In this document: positions 23,624 through 35,139 of the stretch, one piece after another
How positions within the stretch are numbered: the stretch's first letter is position 1
How the letters are laid out: the number at the start of each line of letters is the position of its first letter
Assembly: GCA_018105865.1 (NCBI GenBank)
Contig: CM030834.1
Coordinates: 15,068,719-15,132,718 of the forward strand
Direction: 5' to 3'
DNA length: 64,000 nt
DNA from: Metaphire vulgaris
Taxonomy: Eukaryota; Annelida; Clitellata; Crassiclitellata; Megascolecidae
Program-made: the position numbers and the translations under genes
Notes under the pieces: generated by a model
Database searches by the model: none
What the model saw: the letters and a program-made list of their open reading frames with translations, nothing else
Told to the model about the DNA's origin: nothing

Positions 23624-23802
23624 TTATTCCGGCCGCTCTACAGCAGTGTCGTCGTCGTCGTCGTCGTCGGGGCAGACGAACGAGCCTCTGCCGGGGGTGC
23701 CTGTCTGGGTCCTTGGATGCAGCACAGTGGGGGCCGCCAGAACCTCCTCAAGACACAGGCCGAATGCCATGCAGTAGTCGCTTAGTACGGCGTCAAGCCA
23801 AG
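23624..23802 (-). CDS. Candidate terminal exon, function unknown
   Basis: On the minus strand an acceptor-like ataatcgcag is followed by an open frame of about 59 codons reading WLDAVLSDYCMAFGLCLEE, then a Thr/Gly/Pro stretch, a run of seven Asp from a TCG microsatellite, and a stop. GC content rises as in real exons here. The plus strand is also open over part of the region, and no partner exon was found, so this is weak. Confidence 0.25.
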
Positions 23803-24322
23803 CTGCGATTATTATGTTAATGGTCGCATCGGATGCAAGAACGGCGCATCTCTGTGGCAAAGCGCACGCGATGCAATGCTTTCAGGCGACGAAAATATCA
23901 GATGATATCGACGAAAATATCAGTGGCATCATAGACATGGGGCCGGTTACGACTTTTTATCCCGCGTCCCGCACACAGGCACCCGACGGCTGCAGAGTCG
24001 ATCGCTCTGAGACGACCACTCCTCTGATCCAGTGCAGCTGGACTCTCTCTCTCTCCCTCTATCTCTCTCCCTCTCTCCCTCTTTTCCCTCTCTCCCTCCC
24101 TCTCCCGATGCTATGGCGGCGCCGCTTCGCGCGCTCCCATGACAACCGCGGTTATCGATCGGTCGTCAATTTGTTTTCATCGATCGTCTGCGTTAACCTG
24201 GATCGAGCCTCGGCTGCTGCTGCTGGCGTAGGACATTAGAAAACGAACAGCAGAGATACAAGCAGTGCTTGGAGTCTTTCATCTTTTGGCTCTCAGGTGG
24301 TTGCTTAACAACGGTCAGTCTG

Positions 24323-24440
<118 letters not shown>

Positions 24441-25026
24441 GGTCAGTCTGTCAGTCAGTCAATCAGTCTGGCTGTCTCTCTCTGCATATGTAGGCAATTT
24501 GAATGCAGGGCGCATGGATGCAAAGGTTTTACAAAGCACCGGTGGACTCCATTGTGCTGTGGTCGTCGTTATATCGGGTGATTGGACATTCGTATGATAA
24601 TGCTTAGAAATAAATTTCCTGAAGGCATTTTACAAAAAGCTTCTCTCGTTAAGAGAAAATTTGACTCTGTAACAGTAGCAAGAGTTTCCCGAGAAGTAAT
24701 TCACTTTCCGGTTTTGAATCGACTTAAGAAGACCCACAAAAAATTATAACTTTAGCCGCACATCGATATCACAAACATTTTAGGGAATGTTCGATTGGCC
24801 TACTAACAACTAATTGTACACTGTTTTTTTTAAAATTAGGCACTAACAGGCTTAGGAATGAGAAATTTTACAAGCAACGACTTTGATAACTGCCGTCGAC
24901 GTCAAACTCTTACACTTCAAATTCCAATTCGAAACCATTAGTAATAATATTGCTAGAGCTATGTCCTATGGGATGGACGACAAGCCAGCTTTTGTATAGG
25001 CCTATGTAACTCGCCTATGGCTGCAG

Positions 25027-25180
25027 TCAAGATCAATATAGAAAAATCGGAGACTCAGGTTCAGGCCGTCTGTGGGTTCGCGACAGGACGACCCAATATC
25101 ACCGCTGCTATTCCTGTTCATGCGCCTGAGGAACGAGCAATTGAGCAGATTTTCGTCCGCTTCGTGTCCTTCAACAAAAG
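25027..25180 (+). CDS. Candidate internal exon, function unknown
   Basis: An acceptor-like ggctgcag precedes an open stretch of 51 codons (VKINIEKSETQVQAVCGF, later APEERAIEQIFVRFVSFNK) and an AAAAG/GTAAAA donor follows. Composition is protein-like. The acceptor has a poor pyrimidine tract and no partner exon was found, so this may be an exon of an unrecognised gene, an old retrotransposon piece or chance. Confidence 0.3.
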
Positions 25181-26683
25181 GTAAAAAGGGCTGAACACTC
25201 TCATCGACGAAGGAGAGCAAAGAATTGGGCCCGGGAATCAACGCAAAAAGACAAAGGCCCTGGTGGCAGGTGAAGCGGAGGAGCCGGTGGTGTTCACCGC
25301 GGACGTATTATACGTATTGTAAAATCGGAAATAGAATACGTATGAGGCTAATACGCGTACGATAAAATCTGCGCACGTTAGAATACGTTGCCTCGCATAA
25401 TAAGCGAAGTGCTAAAACTTAGCTGAAAACATTTGTTGCTTCATTCGAATGCCTACGGCAGTTTGTTAAATGACGGGAAATTCGAGAATAACAGATCGAT
25501 TTGACTATCCTATAATATGATATGCGGTCGTTGGAAGTTCCGCAAACAAAGTAGGCTCGATAGTAAAAGTCTCGTTTAGACGGTTTATTTAGGCTGTGAC
25601 TAACTTTCCCGTCATCATCACCATCACCATCATCATACTCAAGAGACCGAACAAAACGACGGCAGACACAAACTATGCACAGTATCTCTATTCTTTTCTT
25701 CAAATTCGAGAATGCAGTATTTTCGACGTCAAATTTAAAGTAGGCCTATATAGGATTTTGTTGTATTGCCCTTAAGCCGCTGTTGCAGGCAAATGCGTTG
25801 ATTTTCATTTGCATTATGGGGTGGATGGGGGGTGGGGTACAAGCTGCACGATCTCTCTGGCTGCTCGCTCATCCTCTACTTCTGTCTCCCGCCTGTGCTG
25901 GTTTAGCACCATAAACCAAGCTCCATTATAGCATTTAATTAAGTCGCACGGAAAGCCAAGAAGGATGTGTTAACCTATAATATGAAAGTTTCTTTTAACT
26001 TTAAAGTTCGCGGTGCAATTAGTATTCGATGAACTTCTGAAGGCGCGTGATTAGGCGGGCCTGGTTAAGTCATGTGAGCGAGCTGGGGGACTATAACGAC
26101 TAGACCGGCCTACATTGTGCCTATACTCTTATGAGCAAGCGACGAGGAGGGAAAGTGCCGAAGACTAAACCGTCGGTCAGCGGCGAACCAGGATCTTTAT
26201 CGTAGCGGGAGCGGTAACGAAGGTTCCTGCCTAAAGTTAACGGAAAACTGCTACAGCCTACAGTAGTTTATTATTGTTATATCAGCGATCGCCTGATGAA
26301 GGTACTGTATAATAGGGTGTCTGTTGCACGACTGCTTCGGTTCGACGTCAGTTAGTAGGCCTAAACCTTCATCTCACGCGCGCGTGTTTCTTTCGTGTTT
26401 TGACTGGTGGCCAAAGCTAAACTATCGGACATCGCACAGTTAGACGAAAACGAACGAGACTATAGGAGGTGTATGGGCAGAAGTTTATGTCATAATTTTC
26501 AGTCGATTATTCTAGAATCTAGATCTTCGGCTCTTTTGAGTTTAACTTGATCGAGACTCATTGGTGTTATCGGAATTACTTCACTATACGCGATATATCA
26601 TTGCTGTGACAACATCAGAATGAGTAGATAGGTAAGTGACTACAGTAAAACATAATGTAGGATTCGAAGATTGATGATTATCG

Positions 26684-26854
26684 GCAGTGGCGGCTCCACA
26701 GGGGGCCCGGGGCCCCGTGCCCCTCTCTATTGAGTGCCTGCCCCAGTGCCCCCTGTTGGGACCCTATACTTAATACTACATACCTAACAACAAATGGCTG
26801 GCCTCCAATGATTAGAAGTTATCCCCCCCACGCCAAATCCTGGAGCCGCCATTG
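26684..26854. mobile_element. hAT-type MITE, CAGTGGCGGCTCC family
   Basis: cagtggcggctcc at the left, ggagccgccattg at the right. Flanks ATTATCGG/ACTATTGG match at 6 of 8. Its reverse complement aligns over most of its length with the two outer pieces of the nested element at 39567-41256. Confidence 0.75.
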
Positions 26855-27484
26855 ACTATTGGTCAAGAGTCGTGTAACTTTCTCTGACATAGTCCTCAGA
26901 AAATTCGTGTCTATTTCAACATTGTGATTCTATTATTGGTTTCATTCCATTGGTTTAATATCAACTCACGTACAGTATGATTCATAAGTATAATTCACTT
27001 CATTATCGCTGTCCAATTTGATCTTAATGACATCTTATCATCATCGATTTCACAGTTTTGTAACTTGGGCGATGAACTATGAAGCTGACTTTGGCAGACT
27101 CGTCAAATATTTATAATATTATATCTTATGGAAGTCTATATAAGGGAGGAACGAGATTGCTCGTTCTCTTTGGTTAGTTTGGTTGTCTTTGGTGAGTTCT
27201 CTTTGGTTTGTTTAATATTCCGTACGGATGAGATTAAGTTTGCTGTAAAGTGCTTTTGATTTTGACCTTCTGTCGTGCTTACTACACTTTATAAGTTGTC
27301 AGTTATAAATAAATAAATAAATAAATAGTTCTTCAAGCCTCTGCAAGTTTAAGCCGTTGCTTTATTTCGTTAGTTTAAAATTGTTGAGACAACTTTCTTG
27401 CTTAAATCGTTGCTCAATAATTTTATGACATACTGCGATTCTGGAACGATGATGCCTTTTATATATTATATAAAGTCTAACTGT

Positions 27485-27533
<49 letters not shown>

Positions 27534-27873
27534 CTATGAAAATTAAAACAATTAAAACTGGCCAAGGCTGGTTCTTTGCAAACTTTAGACTTCAGGCTAA
27601 CCCCCCGGGGTCTCTTAAAATTTGTGCGGGCGGTAGCCTATTCGTCTATGTCTGCGAATGACAGTCGACACACCACAGCAGCTGAGCAACAGAGAATGAT
27701 GAAGGTGATTATTATACAAGCGCTGATAGCGATAGAGCCTGGAATCTGGAAGTGACGGACTGACCTCTAGATTACAACCTCGATTCACCACGGGCAAGAT
27801 CACGACTACGATTATTTACTGAAGCGACCATCGACTGGTGCTGATGTACTACTACAATGACGCTAAAGAAATC

Positions 27874-27876
27874 TAC

Positions 27877-27967
<91 letters not shown>

Positions 27968-28037
27968 GCTACTACTACTACTGTTGCTGCTGTTGTTGCT
28001 GCTGCTGCTACTACTACTACTAGTAGTAGTAGTAGTC
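27874..28037. repeat. (CTA)n/(CTG)n triplet block
   Basis: About 30 CTA units, then CTG/TTG variants, then CTA and TAG again. Both strands are open only because of the repeat. Confidence 0.95.
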
Positions 28038-29271
28038 GAATATAAAGCTGGCATTTGTATGGTCTCTTGTGCAGAGTCTGTGACAGAAGCTGTGATTACG
28101 ATGACCACGCCCTTATGCTGTTATTAATAATTAACAGCCTGAAATTGCAGCAGTCATTGTGCTCTAACGGATTCGCTCGCGAGAGTCATTTGACTTAAGC
28201 AGATTCACAGAACGTCAGATGTAGTTTGAAATTGATTGAACACAGGCACGCAGGTCTTCATTCGTTCCAAGAACGACAGTGGGAGGCAGTGAGGCTGAGA
28301 GAGAGAGGAGACAGAGAGAGAGAGAGAGAGACAGAGAGACAGAGAGAGACAGACATACAGAGATACAGAGACAGACAGACAGACAGACAGAGGCAGAGAC
28401 TGAGAGAGAAGGAAGAATTTGTCATCCGTGATAAATAATACGACCGCATCTCGGCACATGATAAGCGCCTGCAGTCTGATGTAAATTAACAGATTTACTG
28501 TTGTTGAAGTAATGACCTTGCGGGGAGCGGTCATCAGAGTAGCTGAATGATGTCTGGTTCTACGTTTCTTAGTATTTCTCATTTGAGGGCAATCTTTAGG
28601 TGCAGCCTTCGAGATAATCGTGGCAATAAATTGATCAAATAACTAGCCTAGCAACAAATCCATCAGAAGCCGAAAGGGAAGGAAATATGACCAAATTATG
28701 AGTACGTACAATAATTATTATAGGGTCGCTCTTAGAATTTACCTTGCAAAACTGAAACAGCTGCTAGCTGTAACGTCTCTGAATCTCTTTCATTCATAGA
28801 AGCAAATGGGTGACCAAATATGGCCAAATACTGATCGTTGGACTTCCTATCCGATTCTAAAATGTTCATAGTCTAAACACCGATTGCCATTATAAAGCAA
28901 CAATGATTACTTAACGTATATGGGTTCTTATTTTTATTCGATTTATCAGTCAGCGTAAAATCAGTGCGCACATCTACAGACCTCCTTGTCTGTGATTGAT
29001 TTTTTGCCGTATATGTTTGTTTTCCCAAGTTTAGAGAAATTTAGCCCGAAGAGCAGATTGGTTCAACAGATATTTGCAATACAGTTGACAAACTTCTGAT
29101 AATTAATTAGCTTTATGTTTAAACACACATGGTCGGTGCATTTAGATAAGCTGCATTAGCTGCTGTCATTTGAACTGAGCTAACCGCTTCCTGGTTTGAC
29201 AGAATCTGCCGTAGGGTTTTCATCGACAGGCCTCGTCAGGAGTAGAACTGATGGTTCAGATGCATGCCATG

Positions 29272-29445
29272 CAGGGTTATTTTTACGTTTATCGATTTGG
29301 GGGGGGGGGGTGTCGGTTAATTCCCCCTACCAAAACAATCTGACAAGCAAACAAAGATCATCAAATAACTAAAATGAGGGTGTTGGGGTGATAGCTGAAA
29401 TTGGAGATGGCGGGGGGGGGGTGTTAAGGGGTGTAAAAATACCCA
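29272..29445. mobile_element. MITE with CAGGGTTATTTTTA termini
   Basis: Starts cagggttatttttac and ends gtaaaaatacccatg, inverted in the core. The interior (TGTCGGTTAATTCCCCCTA, CTGACAAGCAAACAAAGATC) is the reverse complement of the copy at 59658-59829, so the two belong to one family. Confidence 0.65.
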
Positions 29446-30037
29446 TGTATGCACGATAATTATAATCAATAGAGAAAGAAATTTCATTCATATAAGCTGT
29501 GGCAATCCGATTCAATGCTTCTGGTCCGATTCGGCCGACAGAGCATTGCAGCATTCCAGTTATGCCACAGTAGGCGGGGAATTTGCAGAATAGGTTACCC
29601 GCTGGAGAGGTACGCTGAGGAAAGGCGGTTCAAGCTCCGTTGGAGCCCCTAAGGTCAACGCTGCCTTCATTCGCCAGATGGCGGTGGCAATTCAGTAGCG
29701 GATTAATACGCGGAGTAAACAGGCGCATTGTGTGAGAACACTGGTCCAGTATCGCGGAATCTGCACCATTCGCCTGGCTGAGGCCCTTGAAACGGAGATC
29801 AACGCCGCTCTAGAAGATTGTAGAGCTCGAGAAGGTCTTTGCTTTTACTATGCCACAGTAGTGTAACCATTTAATTATGCGAAAACGCCGAAAACTACTG
29901 AAATGACCTTGTTTACTGGACCTGTTATACATCTATTCTGAATTTTATTTGCGTTTTGTTTTCTAGATTTGTGTTTGTAACGGACCTCTACCGAAAAGCG
30001 TCACACTCAGTCATTGGTCGCATCCGCGTTTTTCCTG
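29446..30037. other. 5' flank of the Rho gene
   Basis: Positions 29590-29840 carry a dispersed repeat sharing CAACGCTGCCTTCATTCGCCAGATGGC-like sequence with about 57838-57880. The 200 bases before the Rho start codon have no obvious TATA box; a 5' non-coding exon could lie farther upstream. Confidence 0.4.
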
Positions 30038-31548
30038 ATGGAGGCTGGGGGCGGAGCCGCCGGCGACCAACAAAAGGTCCAGAGGAAGAAGCTGGTCGTC
30101 GTGGGAGACGGGGCGTGCGGAAAGACATGTCTCCTCATCGCCTACACAAAGAACGAGTTCCCAGACACGCATATTCCCACCGTCTTCGAAACTTATGTAA
30201 CAGAAATAAATGTAAGGAACATTTTTATCAAACCAACCGACGCGAATAACGTACTGTATAAGGCGAACGCGTCTTCCGAGTATGCATTTACAGAGTTCGT
30301 TAAAAGTGCTACGCGTTAATTCCAACTATAGGGGCCTAGTAATAATAGTTTTCAATTCGCTAGTCACTCTGCAAACAGATCCTCTTAGCTCTAACCAGAC
30401 GCGAGTAATTTTATCGTCTAGCAAAGAGATAAAAGCAGGATAGTTTGTGAGAATGGAACCAGTGGGAGGGGGATAATTTGACCAGAAGTGTGAAGAAGCT
30501 TTAATTTCTTTAATTATACTATAGTAGGTTAGTCGAATAAGTTTATGTGAAACTCCGCCCTCCTTGTTATGCATAGACTGGACAAGTCGGGGGAGGCAGT
30601 TAGCAGTGCCCCGAAATTCCCCTTTCCCTCTGCCACATTGAATGAAAACGTTAGATTTAAGTCCGGTATTCGTCTCGTTGCAACGAGGAGAAACATTTGT
30701 CATTTGCTGTTAAACCTAATCTAACGAATATGGATTGTTAGTATTGTTCGTTCGTGAACTTAGTAACAGACGAACGTTCCAGAACTTTTGTTTTCTTCCA
30801 TGTCCTTTCTTGAAAACGAGATTCTAAAATGAATTCAGACTAAGAAATAGTAGATGTTGATGGCCGACGACATTACTTCCATCTATTTCTGGGGTCTGTG
30901 GAGACCGCGACGCAACAGTTTTCGTTAGATTAAGATTAACTGCAAGGAATATAAGCAGCGAAAAGTACCTATCAGAAAGTTAATAAGGAAGTATTCTCCG
31001 ACCAGTGGGAGAACGTAAAGCCTAACTATGAACCAGCTCGAACTGCTAGCACTTCGAAGCTTTAAATTGTAGTGAGGAAAAGGTTCTACCAATGTCCTTG
31101 TAGGCTACTCTGTCTTCTAAGGCGATTCCAATTTAAACGCAGCTAAAATTTGCACGATCTTTGTATTAGTTAATTAATTATTTACAATAAATGCCACAAA
31201 TGCGTTTTACTAGAAGGGTTCAAGTACAGGAATATTAAAGTACAGACGTGAGCTGTGATAATTCAGAAACTTGTCCACGTGTCATCTGTGCGAAGTAAGT
31301 AAGTAAGTAAGTGATAGTGAAGGAAGTAGAACAAGGACACCTCGATCGCGTTTCTGAAAGAGGGCAGAGAACATATAATAACACTAGGAAGCATCAGTCT
31401 GTGTGAAAACAGCGTACGTAATCAGTATCTGCGTCAACTGACTGAACTAAATTCGACTATCGCATCTCCCTTTGCTCTACTTCTAGTGGTTTTCACGCAG
31501 GCTAATGCATCCTTAACTGCTTGAAATAACGTCATTATTATTATCGTG

Positions 31549-31637
<89 letters not shown>

Positions 31638-31672
31638 TGTCTTGAAAGTTCAGCAGAAGGCGACTGCGCCAA

Positions 31673-31738
<66 letters not shown>

Positions 31739-32237
31739 TTAATAATAATAATATTAATAATTATTATTATTATTATTACTATTAATTATTGTTAATTATT
31801 AGCTGGAGGACGAGCGGTTGCAGATGGTGCTGTGGGACACCGCCGGTCAGGAGGACTACGAGCTGCTCCGGCCCCTCTCCTATCCTAACACCGACGTCCT
31901 CTTGCTCTGTTTCGCCATCGACAACCGAGACAGCTTCGAGAACATCCACCAGAAATGGGTCCCCGAGGTTCGTCACTTCTGTCCGAAGACGCCACTGCTG
32001 CTCGTCGGGACGAAGGTCGACCTTCGGGTCGGCGACGTCGACGGTCAGAAGAAGGCAGCGAAGATGGTCGGCTGCTCCGACGGGTCGAGGATGGCGAAGT
32101 CGATCGACGCCGTCGGATACGTCGAATGCTCGGCGAAGACGCGGGAGGGCATACAGGAGGTCTTCCAGACGGCAGCGCGGGCAGCCATCGGCCACACGAG
32201 GCAGCGAAGACGGGGTTTCATCTGCGCTCTCCTCTAG
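30038..32237 (+). CDS. Rho-family small GTPase, RhoA/Rho1-like
   Basis: Two exons, 30038-30211 and 31803-32237, join in phase 0 to give 202 residues. A membrane-targeted GTP/GDP switch for actin regulation is inferred from family. Visible motifs: P-loop GDGACGKT (residues 23-30), switch [10 protein letters not shown] with Thr48 equal to RhoA Thr37, switch [19 protein letters not shown] with Gln74 equal to RhoA Gln63, GTKVDL in place of NKxD as in Rac/Rho proteins, ECSAK, and a C-terminal RQRRR basic patch with CALL as CAAX box, predicted geranylgeranylated because it ends in Leu. The N-terminus is about 11 residues longer than RhoA ([12 protein letters not shown]...). The Rho insert region between KVDL and GYVECSAK is about three residues shorter than in RhoA or Rac1. 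The start is the ATG giving a plausible N-terminus; the frame is open a little upstream without another ATG. It is Rho-class but not clearly orthologous to one subtype. Confidence 0.93.
31533..31634. repeat. (ATT)n then (ATC)n microsatellite in the Rho intron
   Basis: About 22 ATT units followed by about 11 ATC units. A second (ATT)n array, 31674-31800, runs right up to the splice acceptor at 31801-31802. Confidence 0.95.
31674..31800. repeat. (ATT)n array forming the intron 3' end
   Basis: ATT/AAT repeats cover the branch-site and pyrimidine-tract region of the Rho intron, leaving only TTATTAG before exon 2. Array length here may be variable and could affect splicing. Confidence 0.9.
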
Positions 32238-32796
32238 ACCGTCGGGACGAACGATCGTTTCCGTTGCATCGTCTGAGAGAGAGAGTCGGCGACAGTCTTT
32301 CAGCCGACGTTTAACAGATTTTTAAAAAAATACGTTCTTAAGCAGCGATTTTCTACGGAAAAGTTTGTCCGGCAGCTCAGGTTCCCGAAGTTATTGCCTT
32401 AGAAAGCTGAATTATCAGTTTGCTTTCACGAGCAGGGCTGTGATTTTGGACCCTCGGAGGCATTTCACATTTGAAATTTAGGATTTTCTAGACACTGTGC
32501 GAGAATAGATCGAAACTTTTAGTCTTCGTTTTCTAGAAATCCGGGCCAAATCGAAAGTGCTCAGTTGCAGAAACGAGGGCATAGTCTAATCTAATTTCTA
32601 TGTTATAGGCCCCTATATGTCTGTCAATATCTCTTATTATTCCAAGAGCGTTCTTTTGAAAGGCGGTTAATTAAGATGAATCGATAAATCACGAATCATT
32701 ATGCGCTCATGGATCAAATGACAGGAAATCTCGCTTTGTCTTGATCTTAGGGATTGACCTTGCATTGTTCTTGTGTCGTTTAATCTTCTTTAGGTC

Positions 32797-32802
32797 AATA
32801 AA
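32797..32802 (+). terminator. Candidate polyadenylation signal of the Rho gene
   Basis: AATAAA about 560 bases after the stop codon at 32237, followed by a T/G-rich stretch (TTGGTCTGTTCATGTTT). It is the first canonical signal seen downstream. Confidence 0.5.
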
Positions 32803-34170
32803 ATGTAATTTAGCTTGGTCTGTTCATGTTTACGGTTCCGGTGAACTTAAGTGATTTTTCTCCTGTCTGATCAAGTCTTGAGACGTCTGATCAGGAGACA
32901 AAATATTCAAAACATCTTCATAGCAGCCAAAATGACTTTGATTTCCAAAGAATGCTTAAGAAACAGAGCAGAAGCGAATGTCTATAGGAAATCGCATATG
33001 ATGCGCTTTCATCATCTTGGTGTTTTGCTCTGACGCCCACAATTTCGTGCAAAGTGACACACATGCGTTTAGTTTTGTTACTTTACTACTTAACTAGATG
33101 TGTGCCATAGTTGCATAAAATAATTTAAAAGAACTTTAACAACTATAGCAAGAGACTCTTCAACGTGTAAAAATTTACGACATTAAAGCGTCACTAGGAG
33201 GCGCTGCTGAAGTTTTTAAGTATCGATGTTAAGAGAAAAAAACTAGAATTCGTCCACGTTTACAGATTCCGACAAATCATGGAATTTATTCAGTAGAAAA
33301 AGAGTCACCGAGCTCAACTTTGTCGGTTATGGACCAAAGTTTTGAAAGTCACGTGACGCTTATTCAATTATTTTGATGATCAACTTCTATCGCTTTATCT
33401 CCTTTCAAACTCTAAACACTGCCATATTTGAGCCAAATCATTTTACAGATGTCGTGCTCTGCCAGACTTGCTATTTGAGCCTGACAAGATGATCTTTCTG
33501 TAGTTCGATAAACCCAGGATACAGAGAAAACAACGACAAACGACTTAAGTGCCCGGATGTTCTCTCAAAACGTAATGACCTTGATAGTCAGTCTATACGT
33601 CATGTCAGCAGGTTTTCAAGGTTATCGTTTCCTTTATCATTGACAAAGGAGGACCAACGACCTTGTCTAAACAGACGATTGGTTTCGATAGTAACGTAGG
33701 CTAACCAGATAAACAGGTAATTAACAAGACGTTCTTGCTTTCATCATGGTTTTTTTCTTTTACTTCTTATTTATTTCCTTTTTTCTTTTTCTCTTGTTTC
33801 TTTCTCTTTCTTTTTAATCACAAACCTGATCATGATCTATTTGGCTTTCCATTCAGTCTCAAGTATTAGATTAGATTAGATTAACTGTGCTTAATTAAGT
33901 CATTTATCTCAGCCAGTTGTAGGACCCAGTTAGTGGTTCCAGATCGATTTGAAATGATGCTGCTGCTTGAATCATTTTTCATGTACTGTAGTCATGTAGA
34001 AGTCGCTTGAATAAAGTTGTTCTGTGGTAAAATTGTGAATCAAGATCTACCCTTAGACCGGAAATAAATCCAAGTCCAACTAGTAGCCACCTGGAAGCCT
34101 AAACATGAAGCTGTCACTGCCCACACGTCGTGAACATCGGTTCCGTCAAACGACGACCATCATAATTATC
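32803..34170. other. Intergenic, nothing recognised
   Basis: AT-rich sequence without supported exons, RNA genes or transposon ends. A pyrimidine-rich stretch (TTTTCTTTTTCTC...) is at about 33750-33815. Confidence 0.5.
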
Positions 34171-34429
34171 CATGGGCGCCCGCACATTAGGGCAAGAGGG
34201 GACACTGCCGCCTGGAAAATGCAAATACCGATATTTCACAGTGAAATTTGAAAATTCTGCTAAAATATTAAACGTGACCATTGTGTTAAAATGTGTTTTG
34301 CCCCTCCTGGAAAAATTTCTGTGGTGTAACCGTGACCATTGTGTTTTGCCCCTCCTGGAAAAATTTCTGTGGTGTAACCGTGACCATTGTGTTTTGCCCC
34401 TCCTGGAAAAATTTCTGTGGGAGCCCATG
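34171..34429. mobile_element. MITE with CATGGGCGCCC termini and internal tandem triplication
   Basis: Left end catgggcgcccgcac, right end gtgggagcccatg. Flanks TAATTATC (34163-34170) and TAGTTATC (34430-34437) match at 7 of 8. A unit of about 47 bases (GTTTTGCCCCTCCTGGAAAA, then ATTTCTGTGGTGTAACCGTG) is repeated three times at about 34290-34421; the related element at 57212-57427 has two shorter copies. The related open frames on both strands are artefacts. Confidence 0.85.
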
Positions 34430-34699
34430 TAGTTATCCATCTCTTCAACCTCCGAGCCAATAATAAAACTGAAGATTATTTGAATTTATTTCCAACGAAA
34501 AGACAGCCATTGTGGTCAGCGTCATTTGCTGCTTAAATGATACGTAGTAAGTAAGTAAGTAAAATCTCGCTAACTTCTTTAGCGTTTTCAAAAGAAGCAC
34601 CGAAATAGCTCCTTATTCCTATGCGCTATTGCTGTTGCAATTGCTTGTTCCCACAGATGGGGCTACTTATAATAGACCTATCATCATAATCATCGTCTT

Positions 34700-34770
34700 T
34701 GCCATATTATCGTCGTCGTCGTCGTCGTCGTCATCGACATCATCATCGTCATCATCATCGTCATCATGTT
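34700..34770. repeat. (TCG)n/(TCA)n triplets
   Basis: Short run of TCG units followed by CATCAT/CGTCAT variants. Confidence 0.85.
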
Positions 34771-34882
34771 TGCTGTTATTTGAAGCACACCGTAATGAGA
34801 TATCCTCTGGCAGACAAATCCTCTCTATGATCTCGTGTTAGCTGACAAAGCTTTGACGTCGACGAGAGGCAGTCCTGCTTAC

Positions 34883-35075
34883 ATGACATGGCAGCTGCAG
34901 TAGCTGCGGCAGCTGTGGCAGCTGCTGAGGCCGTAGAAAGGGCCGTTCTCTGCTGCTGCTGCTGCTGGCTGCTGCTGTAGATGTCTCCTCGGTAACAACG
35001 GTCGCTGTCAATCAGGACTGGATGACGCAGATAGAGCGGCGGTCGTTGCCGGGAGATGTAGCGGCCAGGTGGTAC
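34883..35075 (-). CDS. Candidate internal exon with poly-Gln and poly-Ala, function unknown
   Basis: On the minus strand the acceptor gcaaaggtttccag is followed by 64 codons in phase 0 and a strong GTAAGC donor. Translation begins VPPGRYISRQRPPLYLRHP, continues LIDSDRCYRGDIYS, then a Ser/poly-Gln run and an Ala-rich stretch ending AAMSC. GC content is much higher than the surroundings. No partner exon was recognised; the gene would run right to left through repeat-rich DNA. Confidence 0.45.
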
Positions 35076-35139
35076 CTGGAAACCTTTGCATTTATAATGT
35101 ATTGGAAATAGTATAGGCTCAATTATTAAGCGCATGCCT

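Larger units (their letters stand above)
25260..29270. other. Intergenic, repeat-rich; possible TATA promoter near 27.1 kb
   Basis: A TATATAAG box at about 27136 with a pyrimidine-rich start region, followed about 170 bases on by overlapping AATAAA units (27307-27327), is the arrangement of a small pol II unit or solo LTR; no terminal repeats were confirmed. Microsatellites: (TA)n 27488-27530, (CTA)n 27874-28020, (GA/GACA)n 28297-28410. No exon supported in 25.3-29.3 kb. Confidence 0.35.

Noticed and set aside
31782..32325. 137- to 178-residue ORFs overlapping Rho exon 2
   Set aside because: Other-frame shadows; the true frame carries WDTAGQE, ECSAK and the CAAX box.
34114..34460. Minus- and plus-strand ORFs with three repeated segments
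   Set aside because: They are translations of the triplicated internal unit of the MITE at 34171-34429.
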